DNA from: Micrococcales bacterium UBA7469
GTDB taxonomy: Bacteria; Actinomycetota; Actinomycetes; Actinomycetales; Microbacteriaceae
Length of the DNA stretch: 64,000 nucleotides
Direction of reading: 5' to 3'
Assembly: GCA_002479805.1 (NCBI GenBank)
Contig: DLPB01000011.1
Span: forward strand, 8,520 to 72,519
The notes below the pieces were generated by a model, which was not told the DNA's origin, did not search any database, and was given only the letters and a program-made list of their open reading frames with translations. Positions 7,927 through 15,894 of the stretch are shown here, piece after piece (position 1 is the first letter of the stretch; the number at the start of each line of letters is the position of its first letter). Both the position numbers and the translations under genes were made by a program.

Positions 7927-9588
7927 ATGCCTGGTAGCAAGTACACCATTGGTGTTGACTACGGCACACTTTCCGGCAGGGCTGTTGTGGTTGATATTTC
8001 CGACGGCACTGAACTTGCATCCGCAGTCTTCGAGTATCCCAACGCCGTTATGGACCAGGTGCTGAATAGCACCGGAGAAAAGCTTCCGCCGGAATGGGCA
8101 CTTCAGGATCCAAATGACTACGTTGAAGTTCTAAAGCACGCCGTCCCCGAGGCGATTCGCAATGCCGGCATTGATCCAAGCGATGTCATCGGTATCGCAA
8201 CCGATTTCACCGCCTGCACGATGGTGCCGGTCAAGATTGACGGCACGCCACTTTCTCAAATTGCCGGCTTTGAAACCAATAAGCACGCCTACGTGAAGCT
8301 CTGGAAGCACCACGCCGCTCAGCCCCACGCTGATCGCATCAACCAGGTGGCTCGTGAGCGTGGAGAGTCTTGGCTAAACCGCTACGGTGGTCAGATTTCT
8401 TCGGAGTGGGAGTTGGCTAAGGGTCTTCAGATCCTCGAAGAAGCTCCAGAGGTTTACGCTGCGATGGACAAGTTTGTCGAGGCGGCAGACTGGATCGTTT
8501 GGCAGCTCTGCGGTGTCTACTCCCGCAATGCCTGCACCGCTGGCTACAAGGGCAACCTGCAGGATGGCGGATACCCATCCAGAGAGTACTTCGCAGCGCT
8601 GAACCCAGGCTTTGCAGGTTTTGCCGAAGAGAAAATTCAGCACCCAATCGGTCAACTTGGCGAAGCTGCCGGCTACCTGACCGAGCAGGCCGCTGCCTGG
8701 ACCGGTTTGCCTGCGGGCATTGCGGTTGCGGTTGGCAACGTTGACGCACACGTCACGGCACCTGCGGCCAAAGCCACCGAGCCTGGCCAAATGGTTGCAA
8801 TTATGGGAACTTCAACCTGCCACGTGATGAACGGTGATGTTTTGGCAGAGGTGCCTGGCATGTGTGGCGTGGTGGATGGCGGCATTGTCTCCGGCTACTT
8901 TGGCTATGAAGCCGGTCAATCCGGTGTCGGCGACATCTTTGCCTGGTACGTCAAGAATCAAGTCCCGCAGCGCTATTTCGATGCGGCCGAAAAGGCTGGT
9001 AAATCAATACACCAGTACCTCACCGATCTGGCTGCAACCCAAGGAGTTGGTGAGCACGGTTTGGTGGCGCTGGACTGGCACAGCGGTAACCGCTCGGTTT
9101 TGGTAGACCACGAACTATCCGGCATCTTGATTGGCGCAACTTTGACCACCAAGGCCGAGGATGGCTACCGAGCACTTTTGGAGTCAACCGCATTCGGCAC
9201 CCGCAAGATCGTTGAAACCTTTGCTGCCAGCGGTGTCCCGGTCAAGGAATTTATCGTTGCCGGTGGGCTGATCAAGAACCACTTCCTGATGCAGCTTTAC
9301 TCGGATGTCACTCGCTTGCCACTGAGCGTGCTCGAATCCGAGCAGGGGCCTGCGCTGGGCTCTGCGATTCACGCGGCTGTTGCCGCCAAGGCCTATCCAT
9401 CGGTTCGCGATGCGGCCGAGAAAATGGGTCGGGTCTCGAAGGCACTTTATGTGCCAAATGAAGAGCGCGCCAAGCAGTACGACCGACTCTACGCAGAGTA
9501 CGAATTGCTACACGACTACTTTGGTCGCGGTACGAACGATGTCATGAAGCGCCTCAAGGCCATGCGTCGGGAGGTTTTGGGTGCTTAG
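7927..9588 (+). CDS. araB: Ribulokinase
   Basis: A 553-residue FGGY-family carbohydrate kinase that phosphorylates L-ribulose to L-ribulose 5-phosphate. The phosphate-1 motif GVDYGTLSGRAVVVD is at the N-terminus, and the ATP-binding segments IMGTSTCHVM and FIVAGGLIKN are present. Length fits ribulokinase (about 550-570) rather than xylulokinase (about 490). GGACGGAG 5 bases upstream of the ATG is a strong ribosome site. The stop overlaps the GTG of araD by 8 bases, indicating coupled translation, and an operator lies just upstream. Confidence 0.96.
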   Translation: MPGSKYTIGVDYGTLSGRAVVVDISDGTELASAVFEYPNAVMDQVLNSTGEKLPPEWALQDPNDYVEVLKHAVPEAIRNAGIDPSDVIGIATDFTACTMVPVKIDGTPLSQIAGFETNKHAYVKLWKHHAAQPHADRINQVARERGESWLNRYGGQISSEWELAKGLQILEEAPEVYAAMDKFVEAADWIVWQLCGVYSRNACTAGYKGNLQDGGYPSREYFAALNPGFAGFAEEKIQHPIGQLGEAAGYLTEQAAAWTGLPAGIAVAVGNVDAHVTAPAAKATEPGQMVAIMGTSTCHVMNGDVLAEVPGMCGVVDGGIVSGYFGYEAGQSGVGDIFAWYVKNQVPQRYFDAAEKAGKSIHQYLTDLAATQGVGEHGLVALDWHSGNRSVLVDHELSGILIGATLTTKAEDGYRALLESTAFGTRKIVETFAASGVPVKEFIVAGGLIKNHFLMQLYSDVTRLPLSVLESEQGPALGSAIHAAVAAKAYPSVRDAAEKMGRVSKALYVPNEERAKQYDRLYAEYELLHDYFGRGTNDVMKRLKAMRREVLGA

Positions 9589-10240
9589 CGAGAAAAAGGC
9601 AAGAGAGCAGCTGGCAAAGCTGCACACTCAGCTCTGGGGTGCAGGACTTGTGGTCTGGTCCGGCGGCAACATTTCACAGCGCATTGAGAATGGCTTTTTG
9701 ATTAAGCCATCGGGTCTGAGTTACGACGAACTCACTCCGGAATCGATGGTGCTTTGCGATCTGGATGGCAATGCCAAGGACAAGACTCTCAAGCCATCTT
9801 CAGATACCGCCGCCCATGCTTACGTTTACCGAAACATGCCGCAGGTTGGGGGAGTGGTTCACACCCACTCGAACTACGCCTGCGGTTGGGCAGCGGCAGG
9901 GCGAGCAATTCCTTGTGTGCTAACCGCGATTGCCGACGAGTTCGGAGGCGAAATCCCACTGGGGCCATTTGCGATCATCGGAGATGATTCAATCGGCCGC
10001 GGAATTGTTGAGACTCTGGCTAATCACCGCTCAAAAGCGGTGTTGATGAAGCAGCACGGCGTCTTCACCATCGGTTCAGATGCCAAGGACGCGCTCAAGG
10101 CAGCGATCATGTGTGAAGACAATGCCAAGAGTGCCTTTATCGCGGAGCAGCTCGGTGGCGGCATCGCAATCCCGCAGCCCCAAGTAGATGCTTTATTCAG
10201 TCGTTATCAAAATGTATACGGACAGTTACCAAATGCGTGA
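9581..10240 (+). CDS. araD: L-ribulose-5-phosphate 4-epimerase
   Basis: A 219-residue class II aldolase/epimerase that converts L-ribulose 5-phosphate to D-xylulose 5-phosphate, delivering arabinose carbon to the pentose phosphate pathway. The zinc ligands are visible as His94 and His96 (VVHTHSNYA) and His159 (MKQHGVF), with Asp75 in SSDTAAHA; SGGNIS and KPSG bind the phosphate end. It starts with GTG inside the araB end, with CGGGAGG 6 bases upstream. It is somewhat shorter than E. coli AraD (231 residues). The operon context favours epimerase over fuculose-type aldolase. Confidence 0.93.
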   Translation: MLSEKKAREQLAKLHTQLWGAGLVVWSGGNISQRIENGFLIKPSGLSYDELTPESMVLCDLDGNAKDKTLKPSSDTAAHAYVYRNMPQVGGVVHTHSNYACGWAAAGRAIPCVLTAIADEFGGEIPLGPFAIIGDDSIGRGIVETLANHRSKAVLMKQHGVFTIGSDAKDALKAAIMCEDNAKSAFIAEQLGGGIAIPQPQVDALFSRYQNVYGQLPNA

Positions 10241-10281
10241 GCTTGAGCTGCTTGGGAGTGACAGACTGTTCAATGTGGCAA

Positions 10282-10297
10282 ATGTGAGCGGTAACAG
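10282..10297. promoter_or_regulatory. Probable AraR-type operator upstream of the sugar ABC transporter
   Basis: ATGTGAGCGGTAACAG matches the araA and araB operators at the core TGTnAnCGSTAACA but is less symmetric (5 of 8). It lies in the 203-base gap between araD and the binding-protein gene. That gap otherwise shows only a probable untranslated leader and the AAAGGA ribosome site. A separate promoter for the transporter, sharing arabinose control, is inferred. Confidence 0.65.
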
Positions 10298-10443
10298 TTT
10301 GATAACCGCCACCGCTATGAATCAAAAAGTTTCGCAGAACCGCTACTCATTCCGGGTGGTGGCTGCGGGAAGAAATCTGGGTGAGATGGACACGCTCAGA
10401 TCAAAATCATTCGGGGGTCCGACCGAGAACGAAAGGAACAGAG

Positions 10444-11565
10444 TTGTTTAAGAAACTACTCGGATTCGCGGCTGTAGCTACTGCATCCGCAATGGTCCTA
10501 GCTGGTTGCGCAAGCACTGGTTCGACCGAAACCACCGAAGGCACTGAGGCCACTGGTGGCCTAATTGGTGTATCCATGCCAACCCAGTCCTCAACCCGTT
10601 GGATCTCTGACGGCGAGAGCATCAAGGCTGAGATGGAAGCACAGGGCTTCGAAGTTGACCTTCAGTACGCTGAGGACGACATCCCTACCCAGGTTGCACA
10701 GCTTGAGGGCATGCTAACCAAGGGCGCAAAGGCTCTGATCATTGCAGCTATCGACGGTACCCAGCTAACTGACGTACTACAGGCTGCAGCAGACGCTGGC
10801 GTTCCAGTTATCTCCTACGACCGCCTAATCCGTGACAGCGCAAACGTTGACTACTACGCAACCTTCGACAACTTCAAGGTTGGTGTACAGCAGGCAACCT
10901 CGATGCTAGTTGGCATGGGCGTTTACGCATCTGAGGACTCAACCTCAGCTGACGGCCCTAACGCTGCTGGTCCATGGAACGTAGAGCTATTTGCTGGTTC
11001 GCTAGACGACAACAACGCATTCTTCTTCTTCAACGGTGCGATGAGCGTTCTACAGCCACTAATCGACTCTGGCGTGCTAGTGGTCAAGTCTGGCCAGACC
11101 ACCATTGAGCAGGTTGCAACCCTTCGTTGGGACGGCGCTGTAGCTCAGAAGCGTATGGAGGACATCTTGGTAGGTAACTACGCAGATGGTTCCATCGTTC
11201 ACGGTGTTCTCTCCCCATACGACGGCCTAAGCCGCGGTATCATCGCCGCTCTAACTGACGCTGGTTACACCGATCTTCCTACCATCGTTGGTCAGGACGC
11301 TGAGGTTCTATCCGTCAAGGCAATGCTTGCTGGCGAGCAGTACTCAACCATCTTCAAGGACACTCGTGAACTTGCAAAGGTTGCAGCAGGTATGGCAGTT
11401 GCGATCCTCAACGGCGAAGAGCCAGAGGTTAACGACACCACCACTTACGACAACGGTGTAAAGGTAGTTCCTTCTTACCTACTAACCCCATACATCGTCA
11501 CTGTAGACAACTACAAGGAATTGCTAATCGACTCCGGCTACATCGCCGAGGCCGACCTAGGCTAA
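10444..11565 (+). CDS. Sugar ABC transporter substrate-binding lipoprotein, ChvE/XylF type
   Basis: A 373-residue extracellular lipoprotein that would capture a monosaccharide, probably L-arabinose here, for the importer encoded next. The start is TTG 10444, with AAAGGA about 7 bases upstream; upstream in-frame codons would add an implausible polar extension. The signal peptide FKKLLGFAAVATASAMVLAGC ends in lipobox LAGC (Cys22). A Thr/Glu/Gly-rich linker follows, then a type I periplasmic-binding fold (GVSMPTQSSTRW, ISYDRLI, VGQDAEVLSVKAM). Codons are strikingly uniform, with many CTA leucines, as expected for a highly expressed gene. A hairpin follows the stop. Confidence 0.92.
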   Translation: MFKKLLGFAAVATASAMVLAGCASTGSTETTEGTEATGGLIGVSMPTQSSTRWISDGESIKAEMEAQGFEVDLQYAEDDIPTQVAQLEGMLTKGAKALIIAAIDGTQLTDVLQAAADAGVPVISYDRLIRDSANVDYYATFDNFKVGVQQATSMLVGMGVYASEDSTSADGPNAAGPWNVELFAGSLDDNNAFFFFNGAMSVLQPLIDSGVLVVKSGQTTIEQVATLRWDGAVAQKRMEDILVGNYADGSIVHGVLSPYDGLSRGIIAALTDAGYTDLPTIVGQDAEVLSVKAMLAGEQYSTIFKDTRELAKVAAGMAVAILNGEEPEVNDTTTYDNGVKVVPSYLLTPYIVTVDNYKELLIDSGYIAEADLG

Positions 11566-11581
11566 TCACCCTTGATCCGAA

Positions 11582-11613
11582 GATTGGCCCCCGGGGTAAC
11601 TCGGGGGCCAATC
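11582..11613 (+). terminator. Intercistronic hairpin after the binding-protein gene
   Basis: A perfect 12-bp stem (GATTGGCCCCCG at 11582-11593 with its complement at 11602-11613) encloses an 8-base loop. No run of T follows, so it should not terminate efficiently. In binding-protein-dependent transporters such hairpins usually protect the upstream message or attenuate read-through, giving more binding protein than ATPase and permease. That function is inferred here. Confidence 0.7.
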
Positions 11614-11655
11614 CTCCAAGAAACCAACTAGCTAAATAGAAACAAAGGAGCGCAC

Positions 11656-13191
11656 GTGTCCAACTCAATTCTTGAGATGCGCAGCATCACCAAAACCTTC
11701 CCAGGTGTAGTGGCATTGGACAAGGTCACCCTGACCGTAGAGCGCGGTGAGATTCACGCCATCTGTGGCGAGAACGGTGCTGGCAAATCAACCCTGATGA
11801 AGGTTCTCTCCGGGGTTTATCCATTCGGCAGCTACACCGGCGACATCGTTTTTGAAAACAACGTCAAGAAGTTCTCCAACATTCGTGATTCCGAGGCCGA
11901 GGGCATCGTAATCATCCACCAGGAACTAGCACTCAGCCCCTACCTTTCCATTGCCGAGAACATCTTCTTGGGCAATGAAATCAAGACTTTCGGTCTAATC
12001 GACTGGAACAAGACCAACCAAGAGGCCGCCAAGCTAATGGCGAGAGTCGGCCTGCAGGAAAACCCAGTAACCGCCATCAAGGACATTGGTGTTGGTAAGC
12101 AGCAGCTGGTCGAAATTGCTAAAGCACTATCCAAGAAGGTAAAGCTTCTGATCCTGGACGAGCCAACCGCTGCGCTAAACGACGAGGACTCCGCCCACCT
12201 GCTTGACCTTCTTCGTCACCTCAAGGGTCAGGGCATCACTTCGATCATCATCTCGCACAAGCTAAATGAGATCGAGGCCATCGCAGACACCACCACGATT
12301 ATTCGCGACGGTCACGCCATCGAATCGCTTCGCATGAAGCAGGATGCGGTGAGCCAGGAGCGCATCATCAAGGGCATGGTTGGTCGCGAGATGGAAAACC
12401 GCTACCCGGCTCGTAATCCAGAGATTGGCGAGGAGATCCTGCGGGTTGAGAACTGGAACGCCTACCACCCAATCGATCGCAACCGTATTGTGGTTGACAA
12501 CATCTCGATGAATGTTCGTCGCGGTGAGATTGTAGGACTTGCCGGCATCATGGGCGCCGGTAGAACCGAGTTCGCAAGAAGCCTTTTTGGTCACTCCTAT
12601 GGAACCAACATCTCCGGCAAGGTTTATAAGTCCGGCAAGGAGATCAGGGTAAAGACCATCTCCGAAGCCATTGACAACGGCCTGGCATACGCCACCGAAG
12701 ACCGCAAGAGATATGGCCTAAATCTGATTGAGGACATCAAGCGAAATATTTCGCTCGCCTCGTTGAAGTCTTTCGTATCGCTTGGGCTTGTGAACAATAA
12801 CGAGGAGTTCAAAAAGGCTAGCGAGTATCGCGACTCGATGAACATCAAGGCTCCGAGCGTGCTTTCTATCACCGGTCAGCTTTCCGGTGGTAACCAGCAG
12901 AAGGTTGTGCTCTCTAAGTGGATCAACGTAAACCCAGATGTTTTGATTCTGGACGAACCAACCCGCGGTATCGACGTTGGTGCGAAGTACGAGATCTACC
13001 TCATCATTCAAAGACTTGCAGCAGAGGGTAAGGGCATCATCGTGATCTCCTCCGAGCTGCCAGAACTATTGGGCATCTGCGACCGCATTTATGCAATCGC
13101 AGAAGGTCGAATCACCGGGGAAGTTGAGCGCAAGGATGCGACCCCAGAACTACTTATGAAGTACATGACTATGGAGAAGGGTAGGAGCTGA
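11656..13191 (+). CDS. Sugar ABC transporter ATP-binding protein, MmsA/GguA type
   Basis: A 511-residue protein with two fused ATPase domains, typical of monosaccharide importers. The first domain has Walker A GENGAGKST and Walker B LLILDEPTAAL. The second has the usual degenerate Walker A GIMGAGRTE, signature QLSGGNQQKV and Walker B VLILDEPTRGID. The start is GTG, with AAAGGAG 5 bases upstream. Its stop and the permease ATG share a base (TGATG), so the two are coupled. The similarity to the ChvE-GguAB / MmsAB set suggests a multiple-monosaccharide importer; an arabinose role is inferred from position. Confidence 0.93.
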   Translation: MSNSILEMRSITKTFPGVVALDKVTLTVERGEIHAICGENGAGKSTLMKVLSGVYPFGSYTGDIVFENNVKKFSNIRDSEAEGIVIIHQELALSPYLSIAENIFLGNEIKTFGLIDWNKTNQEAAKLMARVGLQENPVTAIKDIGVGKQQLVEIAKALSKKVKLLILDEPTAALNDEDSAHLLDLLRHLKGQGITSIIISHKLNEIEAIADTTTIIRDGHAIESLRMKQDAVSQERIIKGMVGREMENRYPARNPEIGEEILRVENWNAYHPIDRNRIVVDNISMNVRRGEIVGLAGIMGAGRTEFARSLFGHSYGTNISGKVYKSGKEIRVKTISEAIDNGLAYATEDRKRYGLNLIEDIKRNISLASLKSFVSLGLVNNNEEFKKASEYRDSMNIKAPSVLSITGQLSGGNQQKVVLSKWINVNPDVLILDEPTRGIDVGAKYEIYLIIQRLAAEGKGIIVISSELPELLGICDRIYAIAEGRITGEVERKDATPELLMKYMTMEKGRS

Positions 13192-14441
13192 TGTCAGCTT
13201 TTATTGAGCGCAGTCGAGGATTCTTTGACTCGATCGGCAACAGACTGCAGGGTGTAAACCTCAGGCAGAACGGTATTTTTCTAGCGCTGATTGGTCTGGT
13301 GCTGTTCTTTGCAGCCACCACTCCAAACGCCGCTTCGATTACCCCAACCAACTTCTCCAACCTGGTGGTGCAGAACGGTTACATCCTGGTGCTTGCCATC
13401 GGTATGGTCATGGTCATCATCGCCGGCCACATCGACCTATCGGTTGGATCGGTGGCAGCGTTTATTGGAGCGGTCGCTGGTATTTTGACAGTTCGACCGC
13501 TTGAGCAGGACGGTTGGGAGTGGCTTCCTGCCTTGCCTTGGTGGGCAGGCATCATCGGTGCCATATTGGTCGGTGCAATAGTAGGTGTCTGGCAAGGTTT
13601 CTGGGTTGCCTACGTCGGTATTCCAGCCTTCATCGTGACCTTGGCAGGCATGTTGCTATTCCGCGGAATGGCGCTACTGACCCTGCAGAACTCCAACATC
13701 GGTCCATTCCCAGACGAATTCCGTGCCATCGGTAACGGCTTCTTGGACAAGGAAAAGACTCTCAACACTTTGGTTGGCTTCCCAATCGACTATAACCTCA
13801 CCGCTTTGATTGTGACCGTGCTAAGTGTGGTCGCGCTCTGGGTTGCTGTGATTCGTCAGCGCACCGGCAAGATCAAGTACGGTCAGGTGGTTGAGCCTCG
13901 CACCTGGTTCTACATCAAGAACGTAATTCTGAGCGCAATGGTGCTCTACGTTGGATTCCAACTATCGCAGGCGAACGGTATTCCAATCACCTTGATTGTG
14001 TTGGCTGTCCTGATCTTGGCTTATACCGTCGTGATGAACCGCACCCCATTTGGTCGCTACATCTACGCCATCGGTGGAAACCTAAACGCAGCGGTACTCT
14101 CCGGTATCAACGTGCGTCGGGTTAACTTCTGGTTGTTCGTGAACATGGGTGCCCTGGCAGCACTCTCCGGCGTGCTGATCGCGGCTCGAATGAACTCGGC
14201 AGTGCCAAAGGCCGGTGACGGTTTCGAGCTCGATGCCATCTCATCGGTATTCATCGGTGGTGCCGCGGTTCAGGGTGGTGTCGGTACCGTAACCGGCTCC
14301 ATGATCGGTGGTTTGATCCAGGGTGTCTTGGCAAACGGTATGAACCTAAACTCGGTCGGTATCGACGTCCAGATGACCATCAAGGGTCTGGTCTTGCTAC
14401 TGGCAGTTGCGTTCGACGTTTGGTCAAAGCGCCGAAAGTAA
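13191..14441 (+). CDS. Sugar ABC transporter permease, MmsB/GguB type
   Basis: A 416-residue polytopic membrane protein of the AraH/RbsC permease family, forming the channel of the importer. About ten hydrophobic segments are visible, with the family signatures MVMVIIAGHIDLSVGSVAAF near residues 66-85 and YAIGGNLNAAVLSGINV towards the C-terminus. It is longer than RbsC (about 320) because of an extra loop around residues 190-250, as in GguB-type permeases. It is translationally coupled to the ATPase gene and followed by a strong terminator that closes the operon. Confidence 0.93.
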   Translation: MSAFIERSRGFFDSIGNRLQGVNLRQNGIFLALIGLVLFFAATTPNAASITPTNFSNLVVQNGYILVLAIGMVMVIIAGHIDLSVGSVAAFIGAVAGILTVRPLEQDGWEWLPALPWWAGIIGAILVGAIVGVWQGFWVAYVGIPAFIVTLAGMLLFRGMALLTLQNSNIGPFPDEFRAIGNGFLDKEKTLNTLVGFPIDYNLTALIVTVLSVVALWVAVIRQRTGKIKYGQVVEPRTWFYIKNVILSAMVLYVGFQLSQANGIPITLIVLAVLILAYTVVMNRTPFGRYIYAIGGNLNAAVLSGINVRRVNFWLFVNMGALAALSGVLIAARMNSAVPKAGDGFELDAISSVFIGGAAVQGGVGTVTGSMIGGLIQGVLANGMNLNSVGIDVQMTIKGLVLLLAVAFDVWSKRRK

Positions 14442-14455
14442 TCAAAGCTAAATAG

Positions 14456-14487
14456 AAAACCCGGGAGGCGATGACCTCCCGGGTTTT
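14456..14487. terminator. Bidirectional rho-independent terminator
   Basis: A 13-bp perfect stem (AAAACCCGGGAGG at 14456-14468 and its complement at 14475-14487) with a 6-base loop. The stem ends in T4 on the plus strand and, by symmetry, on the minus strand. It serves both the transporter operon and the convergent whiB gene, which ends at 14502. Confidence 0.92.
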
Positions 14488-14501
14488 CCTTTTAAGTCTT
14501 A

Positions 14502-14756
14502 TTAGCTTGCGCGACGAGCTCTCGCGTAACGACGCTTTAGGGAGCGACGCTCATCTTCTGATAGACCGCCCCAGACACCAGTGTCCTGGTTCTCTTTGAT
14601 GGCGTACTCGAGGCAGTTGGCCGCTACGTTGCACTGACGGCAGATGGATTTGGCTTGCTCGATTTGCTCTAGCGCTGGTCCGGTGTTGCCCACTGGGAAG
14701 AAGAGTTCTGGGTCTTCATTGAGGCAACGGGCCTGGTTTAGCCAAGTCATATCCAT
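14502..14756 (-). CDS. whiB1: WhiB-family iron-sulfur transcription factor, WhiB1-like
   Basis: An 84-residue protein with the four conserved cysteines that hold a [4Fe-4S] cluster (Cys11, Cys39, Cys42, Cys48). The turn motif GVWGG is at 60-64, and a basic C-terminus (SLKRRYARARRAS) contacts DNA. The opening, with RCLNEDPELFFPVGNTGPAL, and the length are those of WhiB1, the essential nitric-oxide-responsive member in mycobacteria, rather than the longer WhiB2 or WhiB7. WhiB proteins act with the primary sigma factor. No convincing ribosome site lies directly before the ATG. Confidence 0.92.
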   Translation of the reverse strand: MDMTWLNQARCLNEDPELFFPVGNTGPALEQIEQAKSICRQCNVAANCLEYAIKENQDTGVWGGLSEDERRSLKRRYARARRAS

Positions 14757-14869
14757 AGTGTTCTGTTATTCCTAAGTTTTTGAACCGTAATCCCGCCAAT
14801 CAAGCGGGTAAAGTCAATGTTGCAACCCCAAGATGGTTTCACAACTGGGAGAGGAAATCAAGACCCAAA

Positions 14870-15250
14870 ATGTCTAACCTAGGTCCGAAGTTGGTTATTT
14901 CCGCGAGCGTAATTGCGCTGCAGTCTTTGGTTATCTGGGCCTTGAGTATCTGGTCGATTTTCTTACTTTTCAATGATTCAGCCAGGTTTTTAGTCTCCGC
15001 GCTGTTTCTGATTGGACTGCTATTGGCAGCTGGATTGTGGAGCAGCAACATCGCACTTGGACTGATTCGCAAAAAGCGCTGGTCTCACACCCCGGCACTG
15101 GTATTCGAGCTTTTAGTGGTCTCGATCGGAGTCGCTAGTTTCGCGGGAGAATTTGGCGATGCCGCAATCGGATTAGCACTTTTGGTGCCGGCAAGCCTGG
15201 CTTTTACCCTGCTTTTTAGTAAGTCGATTCGAGAGCAGTTTCAGCGCTAG
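14870..15250 (+). CDS. Membrane protein of unknown function
   Basis: A 126-residue protein with about four hydrophobic segments (around residues 7-33, 36-58, 71-89 and 92-112) and short polar ends. No family was recognised. The open frame extends to a TTG at 14780, but ATG 14870 is preferred: GAGAGGAAAT stands about 10 bases before it and the extra 30 residues are polar and unlike a leader. The stop overlaps the convergent peroxiredoxin by 4 bases. Confidence 0.7.
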   Translation: MSNLGPKLVISASVIALQSLVIWALSIWSIFLLFNDSARFLVSALFLIGLLLAAGLWSSNIALGLIRKKRWSHTPALVFELLVVSIGVASFAGEFGDAAIGLALLVPASLAFTLLFSKSIREQFQR

Positions 15251-15720
15251 CTGATTTTTTTGAGCAGCATGTCAACGTGACCGGTGGCCTTGACGTTGTA
15301 ATAGGCCTCAACGACGTTGAAGCTCTCGTCCACAATCGCGGTTGAGCGCAGCACGCCCTTATAGGTCCTGCCGTAGAGGGTCTTGGTTCCAAAGGCACCG
15401 TAGGCCTTGTGAGCTGCAAATTCTGGGTCACTGAGCAGCGGGAAGGTGAGCTGCTGGGCATCTTCGAAGTCTTTGAGTTGCTCAGGGGAGTCAGGCGAGA
15501 TACCGATTACCTGATATCCAGCCGCCTCAAACTCTGAGATGCGATCTTGGAAATCTGCGGCCTCTTTGGAACAGCCGGGTGAGCCGGCAGCGGGGTAGAA
15601 GTAGAGGATGGCCTTTTTGCCCACAAGTAGATCTGATGAGAATTCCTTGGCGTTTTGATCTAGCAAGCTAAATGCTGGTGCTCTATCGCCTGCTGCTAAG
15701 CGGAATTCTTGATCGCTCAT
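15247..15720 (-). CDS. bcp: Peroxiredoxin, Bcp/PrxQ family, lacking the resolving Cys
   Basis: A 157-residue thiol peroxidase expected to reduce H2O2 and organic peroxides in the cytoplasm. The peroxidatic Cys50 lies in YPAAGSPGCSKEAADF. The position five residues on, which carries the resolving Cys in typical PrxQ, is Ala55, so this copy looks like a one-Cys form needing an outside thiol. A GTGAGGG ribosome site precedes the ATG. A second Bcp with both cysteines is encoded at 22141-22605. Confidence 0.9.
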   Translation of the reverse strand: MSDQEFRLAAGDRAPAFSLLDQNAKEFSSDLLVGKKAILYFYPAAGSPGCSKEAADFQDRISEFEAAGYQVIGISPDSPEQLKDFEDAQQLTFPLLSDPEFAAHKAYGAFGTKTLYGRTYKGVLRSTAIVDESFNVVEAYYNVKATGHVDMLLKKIS

Positions 15721-15894
15721 TTAACCCTCACCTTCAAAGACAAGGCTAGGGCCGAAGCCTGAACAATTTCTGAAAGTTCGCCAATAGCGATGCCATCCCC
15801 AGCAAATTGTCGGTTTCGGAGCCTTAGATTTTATTTTGATGTCCTTGTCAGGCAGTAGGTTACAAGTGTTGGAGAAATTGAATTGGGGCCGATT

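Noticed and set aside
10188..10451. An 87-residue open frame between araD and the binding-protein gene
   Set aside because: It overlaps the araD end, crosses the operator and the ribosome site of the next gene, and its sequence looks like translated leader.
14780..14869. A 30-residue extension of the membrane protein ending at 15250
   Set aside because: TTG start without a ribosome site; the ATG at 14870 has GAGAGGA upstream and directly precedes the hydrophobic region.
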